Source: Strigomonas culicis
Lineage: Eukaryota > Euglenozoa > Kinetoplastea > Trypanosomatida > Trypanosomatidae
Direction: 5' to 3'
NCBI GenBank assembly: GCA_000482145.1
Contig: AUXH01000161.1
Span: forward strand, 1 to 33,135
Length of the DNA: 33,135 nt
In this document: positions 13,904-22,563 of the stretch, in pieces
Layout of the letters: each line of letters begins with the position of its first letter
Position numbering within the stretch: the stretch's first letter is position 1
Program-made: the position numbers and the translations under genes
Notes under the pieces: generated by a model
What the model was told of the DNA's origin: nothing
Databases searched by the model: none
What the model saw: only the letters and a program-made list of their open reading frames with translations

Positions 13904-16480
13904 TTATTCGACGTTGATATACTTTGAAGATGGAAGGTTCGCGACCCACAGCTTCCTTACGGTCGGAGGCTGGGCCTCGTGCGGTATGGCATGGTCCGTG
14001 CCAGCCCTCTTGTCCATCATGCTCTCCTCGTCGTCCTCCCCTGCATCATGCGCGAGCGAGCTCTCCAAGCTCCTCATGCTGTGGCCGGCGGCGTGGTCCT
14101 CGTCATCGTCGGAGCTGAACAGCGGCAGCGGCGTCGCGTCGGTGATGGTGATCTGCGTCGGCCTGATGCTCGTCTCGGCGGTCACGCTGTACTGCGCCAT
14201 GACGCTGCGGATCCGCTCGTCCATCGTGTGCCCCGTGAGCGGCACGCTGCCGCGCCGCGACGCGCCGGGGTCCGCGAGCACGACCTCGATGTCGTCCAGC
14301 TGACCCGCCGCGTCGCCGGGCGCCCGCAGCGAGAAGGGCACCGCGAGGGTGGATGCGCTGGGGGACCGCACGGAGGCCTCGCCCTGCAGGCACACCTTGC
14401 GCTCCGCGGTCAAGCACGTCTCGGCGATCGCGGCCTTCAGCGTCGCCGCGGTGGCGCCGAAGACGGCCAGCACGTCGTCGCGCTCCGCGTCCACCAGCAC
14501 GCTCGTGACGAAGTCGAAGTTGAGGATCTTCGTCACCGGCGGCTCCGTGTCGTCCGCGGCCAGCACGGCCTTCTTCACCTCCGGGCGCGCGGTGAGGCCG
14601 CTGAGTGTGAAGCGCTCGGACGGGGAGGCGGCGGCCGACAGCTCCAGGTGGAAGCAGGGCGCGACCTCCTTCGCGGCCGCACGGCGCCGCAGGATGTCCT
14701 CGCCGTACTCCCTCAGCTTGCGGATGCCGAGCACCTCGCCGGCGCGGATGACGACGACGACGACCATGTGCAGCCACGCACGCGACAGCGGGGAGCTCCG
14801 CTTGCCGCCGGCCGACAGGCACCGCTCCTGCAGCGCGTGCAGCCAGTTCAGGAGGAACGGGAGGGCCGGCGTGCTGCAGCCGTTGAGGATGGCCACGGCC
14901 GTGTTGGCCACCTGCACCACGCAGCGCGGCGTGACAGTGCGCGTCTCGCCGACGACGGTCTGCAGCCACTCCTCCGCGAAGAGGATGTCCGCCTCGTCCG
15001 TGCTGAGCGTCGCCGCCGCGCTCGGCGGCGCGTCGCCGTCGGCAGCCTCCGGCACGCCGGCGAGCAGGCCGCGCAGGGCGCGTGCCGCCATCGTGCGGCG
15101 CTGGTCGTGTGCGCCCACGAGGAAGGGCCGCAGCACGCCGACGACACCGAGGGAGTGGCGGTCCGCGAGCGGCGCGGTGCGCACGTAGGGCGCCGCGACG
15201 GCGATGCAGCGCAGCACGAGCAGCACGTTGGGCGCCTGTTCGTCCGTGCCACGCACCAGCTCGCGCAGGTTCGCGAGGATGGACTGCAGCTGCGGCGCGT
15301 TGCGCTGCCTGTAGGTCGCGCGGAGCAGGCTCGCCGTGAGGTCCACCGTCGCCTCGTTCATGCTGTGCGCGTAGGGCTCGCCGCTGCTGTTGGGCGCCGC
15401 GACGACGGCGAGGAGATAGCGCAGCAGGTCCTGCGGCCGGCCGCCGCTCATGGGCACGGCCAGCACGCACTCCCCCAGCGCGCGCAGCACGCCGACGCAG
15501 ACCTGTGGGTCGGCGTTCCGCATGCCGAGCGCACACAGCCTCTGGTACACGGCGCAGCCGAGGCGCTGCGGCCGCGCCTCCATCGAGGCCGCCAGCGCAT
15601 GGAAGACGAGCACGGGGGCGAGGTACACCGCCCACCCCCTCTGGCCGTCGAGGAACGCGATGACACGCGCGAGAAAGGGCTCCACGCCGGCGGACGTCAC
15701 GCAGCCGGCGGTCGCGCCGATGCCGAAGCAGCTCGCGCGGATGCTCGCCGACAGGACGTCAGCCTCCGGCAGCAGCGCCGAGGTCGCGGGGGGCCGGTCG
15801 ATGGACTCCACGAGGCTGGCGGCGTCCACCTCTGTCTGCTGCCGCTCCCGCTCGCGGATGAGCAGCAGCAGGTTCGTGAGCAGCGGCCCGACCATGTCGC
15901 ACGCGTAGGCCGACAGCGCGCTGTGCAGACACGCTGCGATGTGGCCTAGGGCGAGCACCGCCGCGTAGCGGTTCTGCAGCGCGTGTCCGTCCGCGCCGCC
16001 CTGAATGGCCTCCGCCGCCATCTTCTGCAGCGGGGGGATCAGCCGGTCGCGCGCGTTGGCGATCAGCCGCCGCGACGACTCGCTGCCGGGGACGCCGCAG
16101 AGGCGGTAGCAGAGAATGCAGAGGACGTCCGCCGCGCCCACGAGGTACGGGGCGTGGCGCTGCTCCAGCAGGCGGGCGCACATGTCGATGCTGTGCGGCA
16201 CGAAGCCATCCACCGCGGGCGCCTTCTCGATGAGCACGCGCAGCGCACGGACGGACACCATGACGCGGTCCTTCTTCTGTGCCCGGAGGTGCAGCAGGAA
16301 CAGCTTCTCTATCTTCCGGCAGATGCGGGGGATGCGCTCGGGATTGCTCGCGACATAGCTGTTGAGGGTGCCGAGCGCCTCCTCGTTGGGCCCACCGTGG
16401 CGGTCCGCAGGGTACACGGACACTACAAATTTTTTATAGCGGTACTTTTCCTCTTCCGAGCACGAGCATGGGACTCCCAT
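13904..16480 (-). CDS. EFR3: EFR3-like plasma-membrane scaffold for PI4-kinase
   Basis: The 858-residue protein starts MGVPCSCSEEEKYRYKKFVV and continues VYPADRHGGPNEEALGTLNS then YVASNPERIPRICRKIEKLF. This closely follows the opening of EFR3/Rolling blackout proteins: a Cys cluster, 'RYKRLV-x-x-IFP', then paired helices of a long HEAT/ARM-like solenoid. The solenoid seems to fill about 20-600. It is followed by a Ser/Asp-rich, probably disordered tail (about 740-858, with S-S-D-D-D-E-D-H). G2 together with C5 and C7 is a candidate for combined N-myristoylation and palmitoylation; animal EFR3 is anchored by N-terminal Cys palmitoylation. EFR3, with TTC7 and FAM126, recruits PI4KIII-alpha to the plasma membrane to make PI4P. 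The neighbouring downstream gene is a myotubularin-family phosphatase, so two phosphoinositide genes sit side by side. The N-terminal match is strong, but the tail is not recognisable. Confidence 0.75.
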   Translation of the reverse strand: MGVPCSCSEEEKYRYKKFVVSVYPADRHGGPNEEALGTLNSYVASNPERIPRICRKIEKLFLLHLRAQKKDRVMVSVRALRVLIEKAPAVDGFVPHSIDMCARLLEQRHAPYLVGAADVLCILCYRLCGVPGSESSRRLIANARDRLIPPLQKMAAEAIQGGADGHALQNRYAAVLALGHIAACLHSALSAYACDMVGPLLTNLLLLIRERERQQTEVDAASLVESIDRPPATSALLPEADVLSASIRASCFGIGATAGCVTSAGVEPFLARVIAFLDGQRGWAVYLAPVLVFHALAASMEARPQRLGCAVYQRLCALGMRNADPQVCVGVLRALGECVLAVPMSGGRPQDLLRYLLAVVAAPNSSGEPYAHSMNEATVDLTASLLRATYRQRNAPQLQSILANLRELVRGTDEQAPNVLLVLRCIAVAAPYVRTAPLADRHSLGVVGVLRPFLVGAHDQRRTMAARALRGLLAGVPEAADGDAPPSAAATLSTDEADILFAEEWLQTVVGETRTVTPRCVVQVANTAVAILNGCSTPALPFLLNWLHALQERCLSAGGKRSSPLSRAWLHMVVVVVIRAGEVLGIRKLREYGEDILRRRAAAKEVAPCFHLELSAAASPSERFTLSGLTARPEVKKAVLAADDTEPPVTKILNFDFVTSVLVDAERDDVLAVFGATAATLKAAIAETCLTAERKVCLQGEASVRSPSASTLAVPFSLRAPGDAAGQLDDIEVVLADPGASRRGSVPLTGHTMDERIRSVMAQYSVTAETSIRPTQITITDATPLPLFSSDDDEDHAAGHSMRSLESSLAHDAGEDDEESMMDKRAGTDHAIPHEAQPPTVRKLWVANLPSSKYINVE

Positions 16481-16945
16481 CTTTCGGATTTTTACTTTGA
16501 TATATTAGTAGCACTCTTTTTTTTTTTCTTCCGTTTCCTCTTTCCAAATTGGAAGAGTATGAAGATACGTTTTGTTTCCTACACGAGACCGAGTATAATT
16601 GTAAGAATCGTAAATAAGAATGTACAAACGAGCGAGCAAAAGAGAGTGAGAGAGAAAGAGAAAGAAAAAAGACAACGTGTGATGACGTGAAAGAAGATAT
16701 AAAGGCCTCATGAGATATACAAAGAAGGGTACAGCTTACTATTGCTGGTACTACGGAAAACAGTGTAAATGAACAAATGATCCTTTTTCTTCAGCTCAGT
16801 ACTATAAATTCACATATTTCATCAGCAATGTTTTGATTGTTCACAGCTTGGGCTTACGTTCTCAATGTAGTATGGTTAAATCAACTCAAGCAATCCTTAA
16901 CTGGTATATAAATGTCCATGTGTCCGCCGCTTACAGGCGTGTACT
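16481..16945. other. Intergenic region between EFR3-like and solenoid genes
   Basis: An AT-rich gap with the splice tract of the EFR3-like gene at 16631-16671 and the 3' UTR of the upstream gene. No RNA gene or credible small coding frame was seen. Confidence 0.5.
16579..16671 (-). promoter_or_regulatory. Trans-splicing acceptor region for the EFR3-like gene
   Basis: A minus-strand pyrimidine tract lies at 16671-16631. The first AG after it is at 16580-16579, about 100 bases before the ATG at 16480. Confidence 0.45.
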
Positions 16946-19900
16946 TCACAGCGTCGATTGCTCCATGAACTTACGCAGCGCCACCGCCTTTTTCGGGCCG
17001 ATCGACTGAATCGCCTGCCGCAGCTGATTCGGGTACTTGGCGGGCACGACCTTGGTGAGCATCTTGCCGAACGGCTGCAGGAGCACACGCAGTGCCTCCG
17101 CCTGCGGTGCGCTTTCTAGCACGCCGAGCAGCAGCTCGATGCACGTGCGCACCTGCTGCGGCGATGGGCCGCCGGCGCCCGCCGCGGCCCCGTCCTCGAA
17201 GTAGTGGGCCAACGTGAGGCAGAGGAAGCGCTCCGCCTTGACGAGGAGGTACAGGTCCCGCTCGCTCGCGATGAGGGAGAAGAGAACGCCGCGCGACACG
17301 CTGTGCGCGCCGCTCAGCGGCCACATGAAATTCACGAGCGCGAGCACGTCGTTGGTCTGCACGACCGCCTCGCGAAGGAGCAGCATGTCGCGCGCGCTGA
17401 AGGTGGGCGACAGACACACCCGGTGCCCGCAGCGCTCCATCAGCACCAGCGCGCAGGGGCTGCTGCGCGCGAGGCACACACGCTGCTCCGCGTCCAGCGT
17501 CGCCACGTAGTCCAGCGCCTCCGCCTCGATCGCGGCCGCCGCGTGCATGAAGTCCACGGGCAGGCAGCGCAGGCAGTCGCACACGATCTTATGCGACAGG
17601 CGCCTCGACAGTGTCGCGCGGAGCAGCGCCACCAGCTGCGCCGGGGGCGGCAGCCGGTCAGCGTCGCGGAAGAGCACGTAGGCGACGTCCTCGATGATGG
17701 GCACGGAGAGCGGGAAGGTGCAGGCGGTGATGACGTCCACCATCGTCCGCTCCACCTCGAAATCGTCGCAGCTCATGAGCGAGCAGTGGGCGAGGTTGAG
17801 GATGATCTCCTGATGCGCGGTGCCGAGGTGCGCCACGATGTGCGGAAGCGCGCTGACGTCTTCGTCCGGCGCGCTCATGGCGATGCTGGCCAGACACCCC
17901 ACCGCGTGCCGCAGCGTCGGCCCGAGCTGCCCGTGGCGCACGATCTGCGAGACGACCTCCAGCACCTCCCCGATCGTGCACGCCACGACGAACATGGAGT
18001 TGTCCGCGTGCGAGTCGAACTCGCTGGGCGGCACGCAGCCGTTCACCAGGGCGACGTCCGTGATGAGGTGGTTGCACGTGAGCGCGAGGGCCTCCTGCCC
18101 GGAGTCCGAGCGCAGGTACTCGAGCGCGGCCTTGTAGGTCTCCGTCCAGCCCTGGCTCTCCGCCAGCCGCGCGGTGCGCGAGAAGGCAATCACGACCGGC
18201 GCCTCCTCGTCCGACATGAGCGTGGTGTGGCCCTCCTCCTCGAGCCGCTCGAGGACGAGGAGGAAGAGGAAGAGGCCGCGCAGCACGCGCCGCATGGTGA
18301 CGTCGTCCGCGAGGTTGGTCTGCTCGAACACGGTGAGCAGCTCGCAGGCCTCGAGCGTGTGCAGCAGCGAGAGCTGCAGCAGCGACTTGATGTTCGCCAC
18401 CAGCTGTGACTTGAGCGGCAGCAGCAGCGGCGTCAGCTGCGCCGCGGTGGGCCCGCCGAGCACCGTCGCCTGGCCGTACTGCGCCAGCACCAGGTGCGTG
18501 AGCTCGATCGCGGAGCCGACCAGCTCCGGCGTCGTCTCCACCTGCGGCACGGCGGTCACGATGATCTGCAGAATGCGCCGTGTCTGCTCACTGACGCCGC
18601 TGGCGTCGACCGCCGCGGCGCTGATCTGTGTGAGAGAGAGCGTGACGCCCAGCAGATCCAGCATCAGCGTCTTGGCGGCGATGTCGCTGCACAGCGGCAC
18701 GCTCTTCCGCCGGCCGTCCTCCAGGATGTTCTCCTTGCCGCCGCCGTCGTCGTCGCTCGCCGCGTCGTGCGCTCGCGGGCCGTCCAGCGCGGCGCCGCTC
18801 GCGCGCCTCCCCTTGAACATGACGTTGGGCCCCTTCGCGTGCAGGATACGCTGCAGTTCGTTGATCTGCGCATACAGCGAGTTCTGCGACAGCACCAGCG
18901 CGTCGTGCGCGAGGGCGGCAATGGAGAGCCGGGACGGCGTCGACGTCGCGGCGTCCATCAGCTGCGCGATCTGGATGATGGGCAGCCGCAGGTCGGCCGG
19001 CAGCGGCTCCTCGGCGTCCTTCACGCAGAGCAGCCACACCATCGCCAGCTCCTCCTTCTGCTTCTGGCTCATCCGCGGCGAGCACGCGAGGGCGACCGCG
19101 ACGCGCGCGATGCCGCGCAGGAAGGTGCGGCGGCGGGGGTTCTCCTCCATGTCGCGCGAGGGGCGCCGCATCGTCACGCAGAACTTGATGTGGTTGAGGA
19201 CGTCCGACCCCAGGTAGGCATGCCACGGCTGAAAGCACAGCAAGTGCATGACCGTCACGTCCATGATGTCGAAGAGCGACTCCTCGTGCTCTGGCGTGTC
19301 GAGCAGCCCCGCCAGGAGGAAGACGAGGTAGTACACCAGCGTGCTCATGGGGCGCTGCAGCGGCCCCATCAGCGAGAAGATGAGCGCCTCTCCGATGGGC
19401 CGGTCCAGCTCCCCCGGCATCGTCTCGATAATGCGCAGATAGCTGAGGAAGAGCACAACGGTGAGGGGGGTGCACGGGTCGTCGAAGATGCCGTTCTTGC
19501 GCATCAGGTCTGTCATGAAGGACACTGCCATGGGCATCGTGGCGGCAGGGGCGCCGCAGGCCAGTGCGTGGCACACGTGCGTCTCCAGTAGCACCAGCAC
19601 CGCCGGTATGACGTCACCGTCCGCGCGCAGCAGCCGCGTCGTGTACTCGTCGACGCCGTCGCGGAGGTAGAGCAGGCCGCCGGCCACCTTTGCGGCGAGG
19701 ATGCGCAGGTCCAGCGGGTGGGTGCCGCCGCACACCACCTTCTGCGCGAAGGTCTGCCACCCGTTCAGCAGCTTCACGCGGAGGCCGGCCCAGTGGCGGC
19801 CCTCCCCCGGGTCCATCCGCAAGAAAGGCTTCAACACGGCGTAGAGCAGGCACATGAGATTCCAGACCGTGGCCATGCCCGTCTTGGCCGCCTGCTCATT

Positions 19901-22138
19901 CGTGACGAGGCGCTGCACCCGCGTCAGGATGGCGTTGCAGAAGTCCTCGTTCTTGCCGTTGAAGTAGTGCAGACCCCAGGCGACGAGCACCGTAGCCTGC
20001 TGCAGCCATGACGCCTTGACCTCGGCCTGCGAGGACACCGCCATGTGGCGCAGCGGGCGCATGAAGGAAATGGCCGCCGTCGCGAAGAGCTCCGACTCCT
20101 CGATGCCGAATGTGAGGAGGGACGTGCTGCAGTTGTCCTCGATGTCCTTCAGGGCGTGGCTCACGAGCCAGCACAGGCTGCCCTCGTCGGCCACACTGGT
20201 CGAGGCCCACTGGGTGCCGCTTATGATCGCGTAGATCGCCTTTTTGAACTTGGCAAACGTGTTCGCGTTGATGTCCTTGGAAGGCTGCTCCCCCACGAGC
20301 TGCCCCTCTAGCAGGCCGATGCACAGGGAGCGCTCCGAGTCCTTGATGTCGCCGCGCGTGAGGAGCAGCTCGCAGGCCGCGAGGGAGGCCCGCAGGTACA
20401 TGTTCGTCTTCTGCGGGGTGCTGACGAGGTTGCTGAGCAGCGTGTTTGTGGTCGTAGCGATTTTGTCGAACAGAAAGCTGGACACGTCATTGCCATGGTA
20501 GCAGAGCAGTATCCTGGCGAAGGTAAAGAAGTACTCCGTCTCCAAGTAGGAGGTGCCCTTCTTCGAAGAGCCGATGTTCTCGAACTGGAACATGGCGGTG
20601 ATGAGCCCGTGCGTGACGCCGGGCAGCGAGAGGATGTCCGTGCTGCACGACTGCAGCGTGCGCACGCACGTGGCGAGCGAGACGGTGATGCTCTTATCGC
20701 GCCGCAGGCTGTACAGCTGGCACTGCTCCGTCAGGTCCATCAGGAGCCGCCGCAGGAAAAAGGGGCTGTGCTCCACAAAAGCAGCCGCAGTGTCACCGAC
20801 AATGTCCAGAAAAGAGGGGTACGTCTCCACTACTGAGAAGAGGTCATCCATCATGTCAATTTCTCGTGCAGAGTACAGCATGTTGTTCACCACCTTGATG
20901 CACGTGATGATGGTACTCAGGACCGCCTTGTAATCCATCTTCATGCCGAGGTACTGCCGCAGATGGGTGAGCAGCGCGACACGGTGGGCATTGGAGGGCA
21001 TCTGCGCCGCCCACAGCTCGATCGACTTGATGACGATGCGGGCCACCTGTGTCTTTGGGTCGTCGTCGGTCGGGACGAGGTACACGAGCAGCGAGCGCAG
21101 TGCGGGTTCCATCGTCTCAGGGGTGGCGCAGCGACTTAGGACGTGCGCGATGGCGACGGACACGACCTCCTGCTCCGGCGGGCCGCGCGCGGTGCGCATG
21201 AGGCGCCCCACAGTCTTGGCGGTCGCGACGGCTGTAGGGCCGCCGAAGAAGTCCCACTTCACTTTCTGCGGAGGGGCGCCGCACTGCGCCGTCCCGCACT
21301 GGGCCATCTCTAAGAGACAGCCGAAGCCCATGCCGACCTGATGAATCAGCTTGTCCGCCTTGATGGTGCCGGCGGCGCTCAGCGGCAGCAGCAGGAGGTT
21401 GAAGAGCACCTCCGCCTGCGGCGGCTGCACCGTGACCCCGGACACGAGGATGTCCATCACCGCCGCTATGGCCGCGTTGCGCACCACCATTTCGGTCCCC
21501 TCAAAGGCCCTCTTGATATACTCCAGCAGATCCGCGTTCAGTCCGCTCACGGCTAAGTTGCGGACAATGAGAGGCAGCAACCGAAATGCGTACACACGGG
21601 CAGCGGCGGACTGGCACTTGATCGGGTGTGGGAGGTGGCGGCGGTGCACCGTCATCTCTATGGGGCAGAATGACATGAATGTGCGGAGGAGGTACAGACA
21701 CGAGCAGAGCGCGGTCACCGTCGCGCTCGTCGAGTGGAGGGAGGCGCCCTCCTTCGTGAGCCGCAGCGTGGTCGCCCACAGGGCGCGCGTCTGGTGCGCG
21801 AAGAGCGCGGGGTCCCGCAGCTTGCCCAGCGCCACGCGCAGAATGTCGTCCCAGGCAAGCACCGAAACCCACGGCAGCATGCCCTGGGCCGCGTGGTCCA
21901 TCGCCACGCCCACTACGCGCCCGACCGCGCCGCATGCGCAGAGGGTCTCCACCTGGGAGGCGTGCGTGACATCAGCGAACTCATCGTAGAGGTCGCGCAA
22001 GAGGTGGAGGTAGTTCGTTTGCCCGGTGAGCGTGAAGCGCTTATCGCGCCAGCTCGTCGAGGCCGCAAATATAGCCGCTAGCAGCGCATCAATGTCTGAA
22101 GCGACACTCAAATTTTTACTTACGGGCTCTGTGCTCAT
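16946..22138 (-). CDS. Giant alpha-solenoid (HEAT/ARM-like) protein, function unknown
   Basis: One uninterrupted frame of 1730 residues begins MSTEPVSKNLSVASDIDALL. The whole length reads as amphipathic helices, rich in Leu/Ala/Val with short polar turns, a pattern typical of HEAT or ARM-type solenoids. There is one low-complexity acidic loop (the AHDAASDDDGGGKENILEDG stretch, roughly residues 1123-1142). No transmembrane run, catalytic motif or zinc site is evident. The C-terminus (VVPAKYPNQLRQAIQSIGPK followed by KAVALRKFMEQSTL) is basic and helical. Such proteins usually act as large scaffolds or transport adaptors. I cannot assign it to a named family. The gene lies between the CCDC180-like and EFR3-like genes, and all three code for very long helical proteins. 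It is the longest gene in the window. Confidence 0.85.
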   Translation of the reverse strand: MSTEPVSKNLSVASDIDALLAAIFAASTSWRDKRFTLTGQTNYLHLLRDLYDEFADVTHASQVETLCACGAVGRVVGVAMDHAAQGMLPWVSVLAWDDILRVALGKLRDPALFAHQTRALWATTLRLTKEGASLHSTSATVTALCSCLYLLRTFMSFCPIEMTVHRRHLPHPIKCQSAAARVYAFRLLPLIVRNLAVSGLNADLLEYIKRAFEGTEMVVRNAAIAAVMDILVSGVTVQPPQAEVLFNLLLLPLSAAGTIKADKLIHQVGMGFGCLLEMAQCGTAQCGAPPQKVKWDFFGGPTAVATAKTVGRLMRTARGPPEQEVVSVAIAHVLSRCATPETMEPALRSLLVYLVPTDDDPKTQVARIVIKSIELWAAQMPSNAHRVALLTHLRQYLGMKMDYKAVLSTIITCIKVVNNMLYSAREIDMMDDLFSVVETYPSFLDIVGDTAAAFVEHSPFFLRRLLMDLTEQCQLYSLRRDKSITVSLATCVRTLQSCSTDILSLPGVTHGLITAMFQFENIGSSKKGTSYLETEYFFTFARILLCYHGNDVSSFLFDKIATTTNTLLSNLVSTPQKTNMYLRASLAACELLLTRGDIKDSERSLCIGLLEGQLVGEQPSKDINANTFAKFKKAIYAIISGTQWASTSVADEGSLCWLVSHALKDIEDNCSTSLLTFGIEESELFATAAISFMRPLRHMAVSSQAEVKASWLQQATVLVAWGLHYFNGKNEDFCNAILTRVQRLVTNEQAAKTGMATVWNLMCLLYAVLKPFLRMDPGEGRHWAGLRVKLLNGWQTFAQKVVCGGTHPLDLRILAAKVAGGLLYLRDGVDEYTTRLLRADGDVIPAVLVLLETHVCHALACGAPAATMPMAVSFMTDLMRKNGIFDDPCTPLTVVLFLSYLRIIETMPGELDRPIGEALIFSLMGPLQRPMSTLVYYLVFLLAGLLDTPEHEESLFDIMDVTVMHLLCFQPWHAYLGSDVLNHIKFCVTMRRPSRDMEENPRRRTFLRGIARVAVALACSPRMSQKQKEELAMVWLLCVKDAEEPLPADLRLPIIQIAQLMDAATSTPSRLSIAALAHDALVLSQNSLYAQINELQRILHAKGPNVMFKGRRASGAALDGPRAHDAASDDDGGGKENILEDGRRKSVPLCSDIAAKTLMLDLLGVTLSLTQISAAAVDASGVSEQTRRILQIIVTAVPQVETTPELVGSAIELTHLVLAQYGQATVLGGPTAAQLTPLLLPLKSQLVANIKSLLQLSLLHTLEACELLTVFEQTNLADDVTMRRVLRGLFLFLLVLERLEEEGHTTLMSDEEAPVVIAFSRTARLAESQGWTETYKAALEYLRSDSGQEALALTCNHLITDVALVNGCVPPSEFDSHADNSMFVVACTIGEVLEVVSQIVRHGQLGPTLRHAVGCLASIAMSAPDEDVSALPHIVAHLGTAHQEIILNLAHCSLMSCDDFEVERTMVDVITACTFPLSVPIIEDVAYVLFRDADRLPPPAQLVALLRATLSRRLSHKIVCDCLRCLPVDFMHAAAAIEAEALDYVATLDAEQRVCLARSSPCALVLMERCGHRVCLSPTFSARDMLLLREAVVQTNDVLALVNFMWPLSGAHSVSRGVLFSLIASERDLYLLVKAERFLCLTLAHYFEDGAAAGAGGPSPQQVRTCIELLLGVLESAPQAEALRVLLQPFGKMLTKVVPAKYPNQLRQAIQSIGPKKAVALRKFMEQSTL

Positions 22139-22563
22139 AACTAACTAACGTTTTTTTTTTCCCTGTGTTTTACCTTTAGAGAAGGGTGGGGAAGGAAAGA
22201 AAAAGTTACCGTAAAACCTCTGTGTGTAAAGATGGTCATTGCATGGACAGAAGGTGCTGGTGCACCCTCTTCCTCTTCTATCGCTCACTCCCTTTTCTTG
22301 TTTGTATAGAGAAAGACTTATCGCTGTGGAGCCTTCATAACATATATTGTATAAGTACATACATATCGAGTATAATACACTTTTTTTTTTTTACATTTGA
22401 TGTGCAATAACAATTATACAGTAAAGACATGGAAACTACATGAGGTACAAAAAGAGTCTGATCCGAGTGGTGGAGGGGACGAGCGGCATCTGCCCACTTG
22501 GCCCTCACGTCACGCGGGCCCAGCAAAGGGTTACCTCGTCGTTCCGCTTCAGTTGCGGTGGTG
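22139..22563. other. Intergenic region upstream of the giant solenoid gene
   Basis: The first part (22139-22210) is the 5' leader of the solenoid gene. The rest is the 3' UTR of the CCDC180-like gene, with a poly-T run at 22381-22392. Nothing else is recognised. Confidence 0.5.
22174..22205 (-). promoter_or_regulatory. Trans-splicing acceptor for the giant solenoid gene
   Basis: The minus-strand pyrimidine tract 22205-22178 is followed by AG at 22175-22174, 35 bases before the ATG at 22138. Confidence 0.55.

Noticed and set aside
13979..15949. 656-codon open frame on the plus strand opposite the EFR3-like gene
   Set aside because: It is the GC-rich antisense shadow of a gene with recognisable family sequence, with His/Arg/Ala-biased composition and no splice acceptor on its own strand.
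17204..18409. 401-codon plus-strand frame opposite the giant solenoid gene
   Set aside because: Arg/Gln/His-rich composition typical of antisense translation, with no upstream pyrimidine tract.
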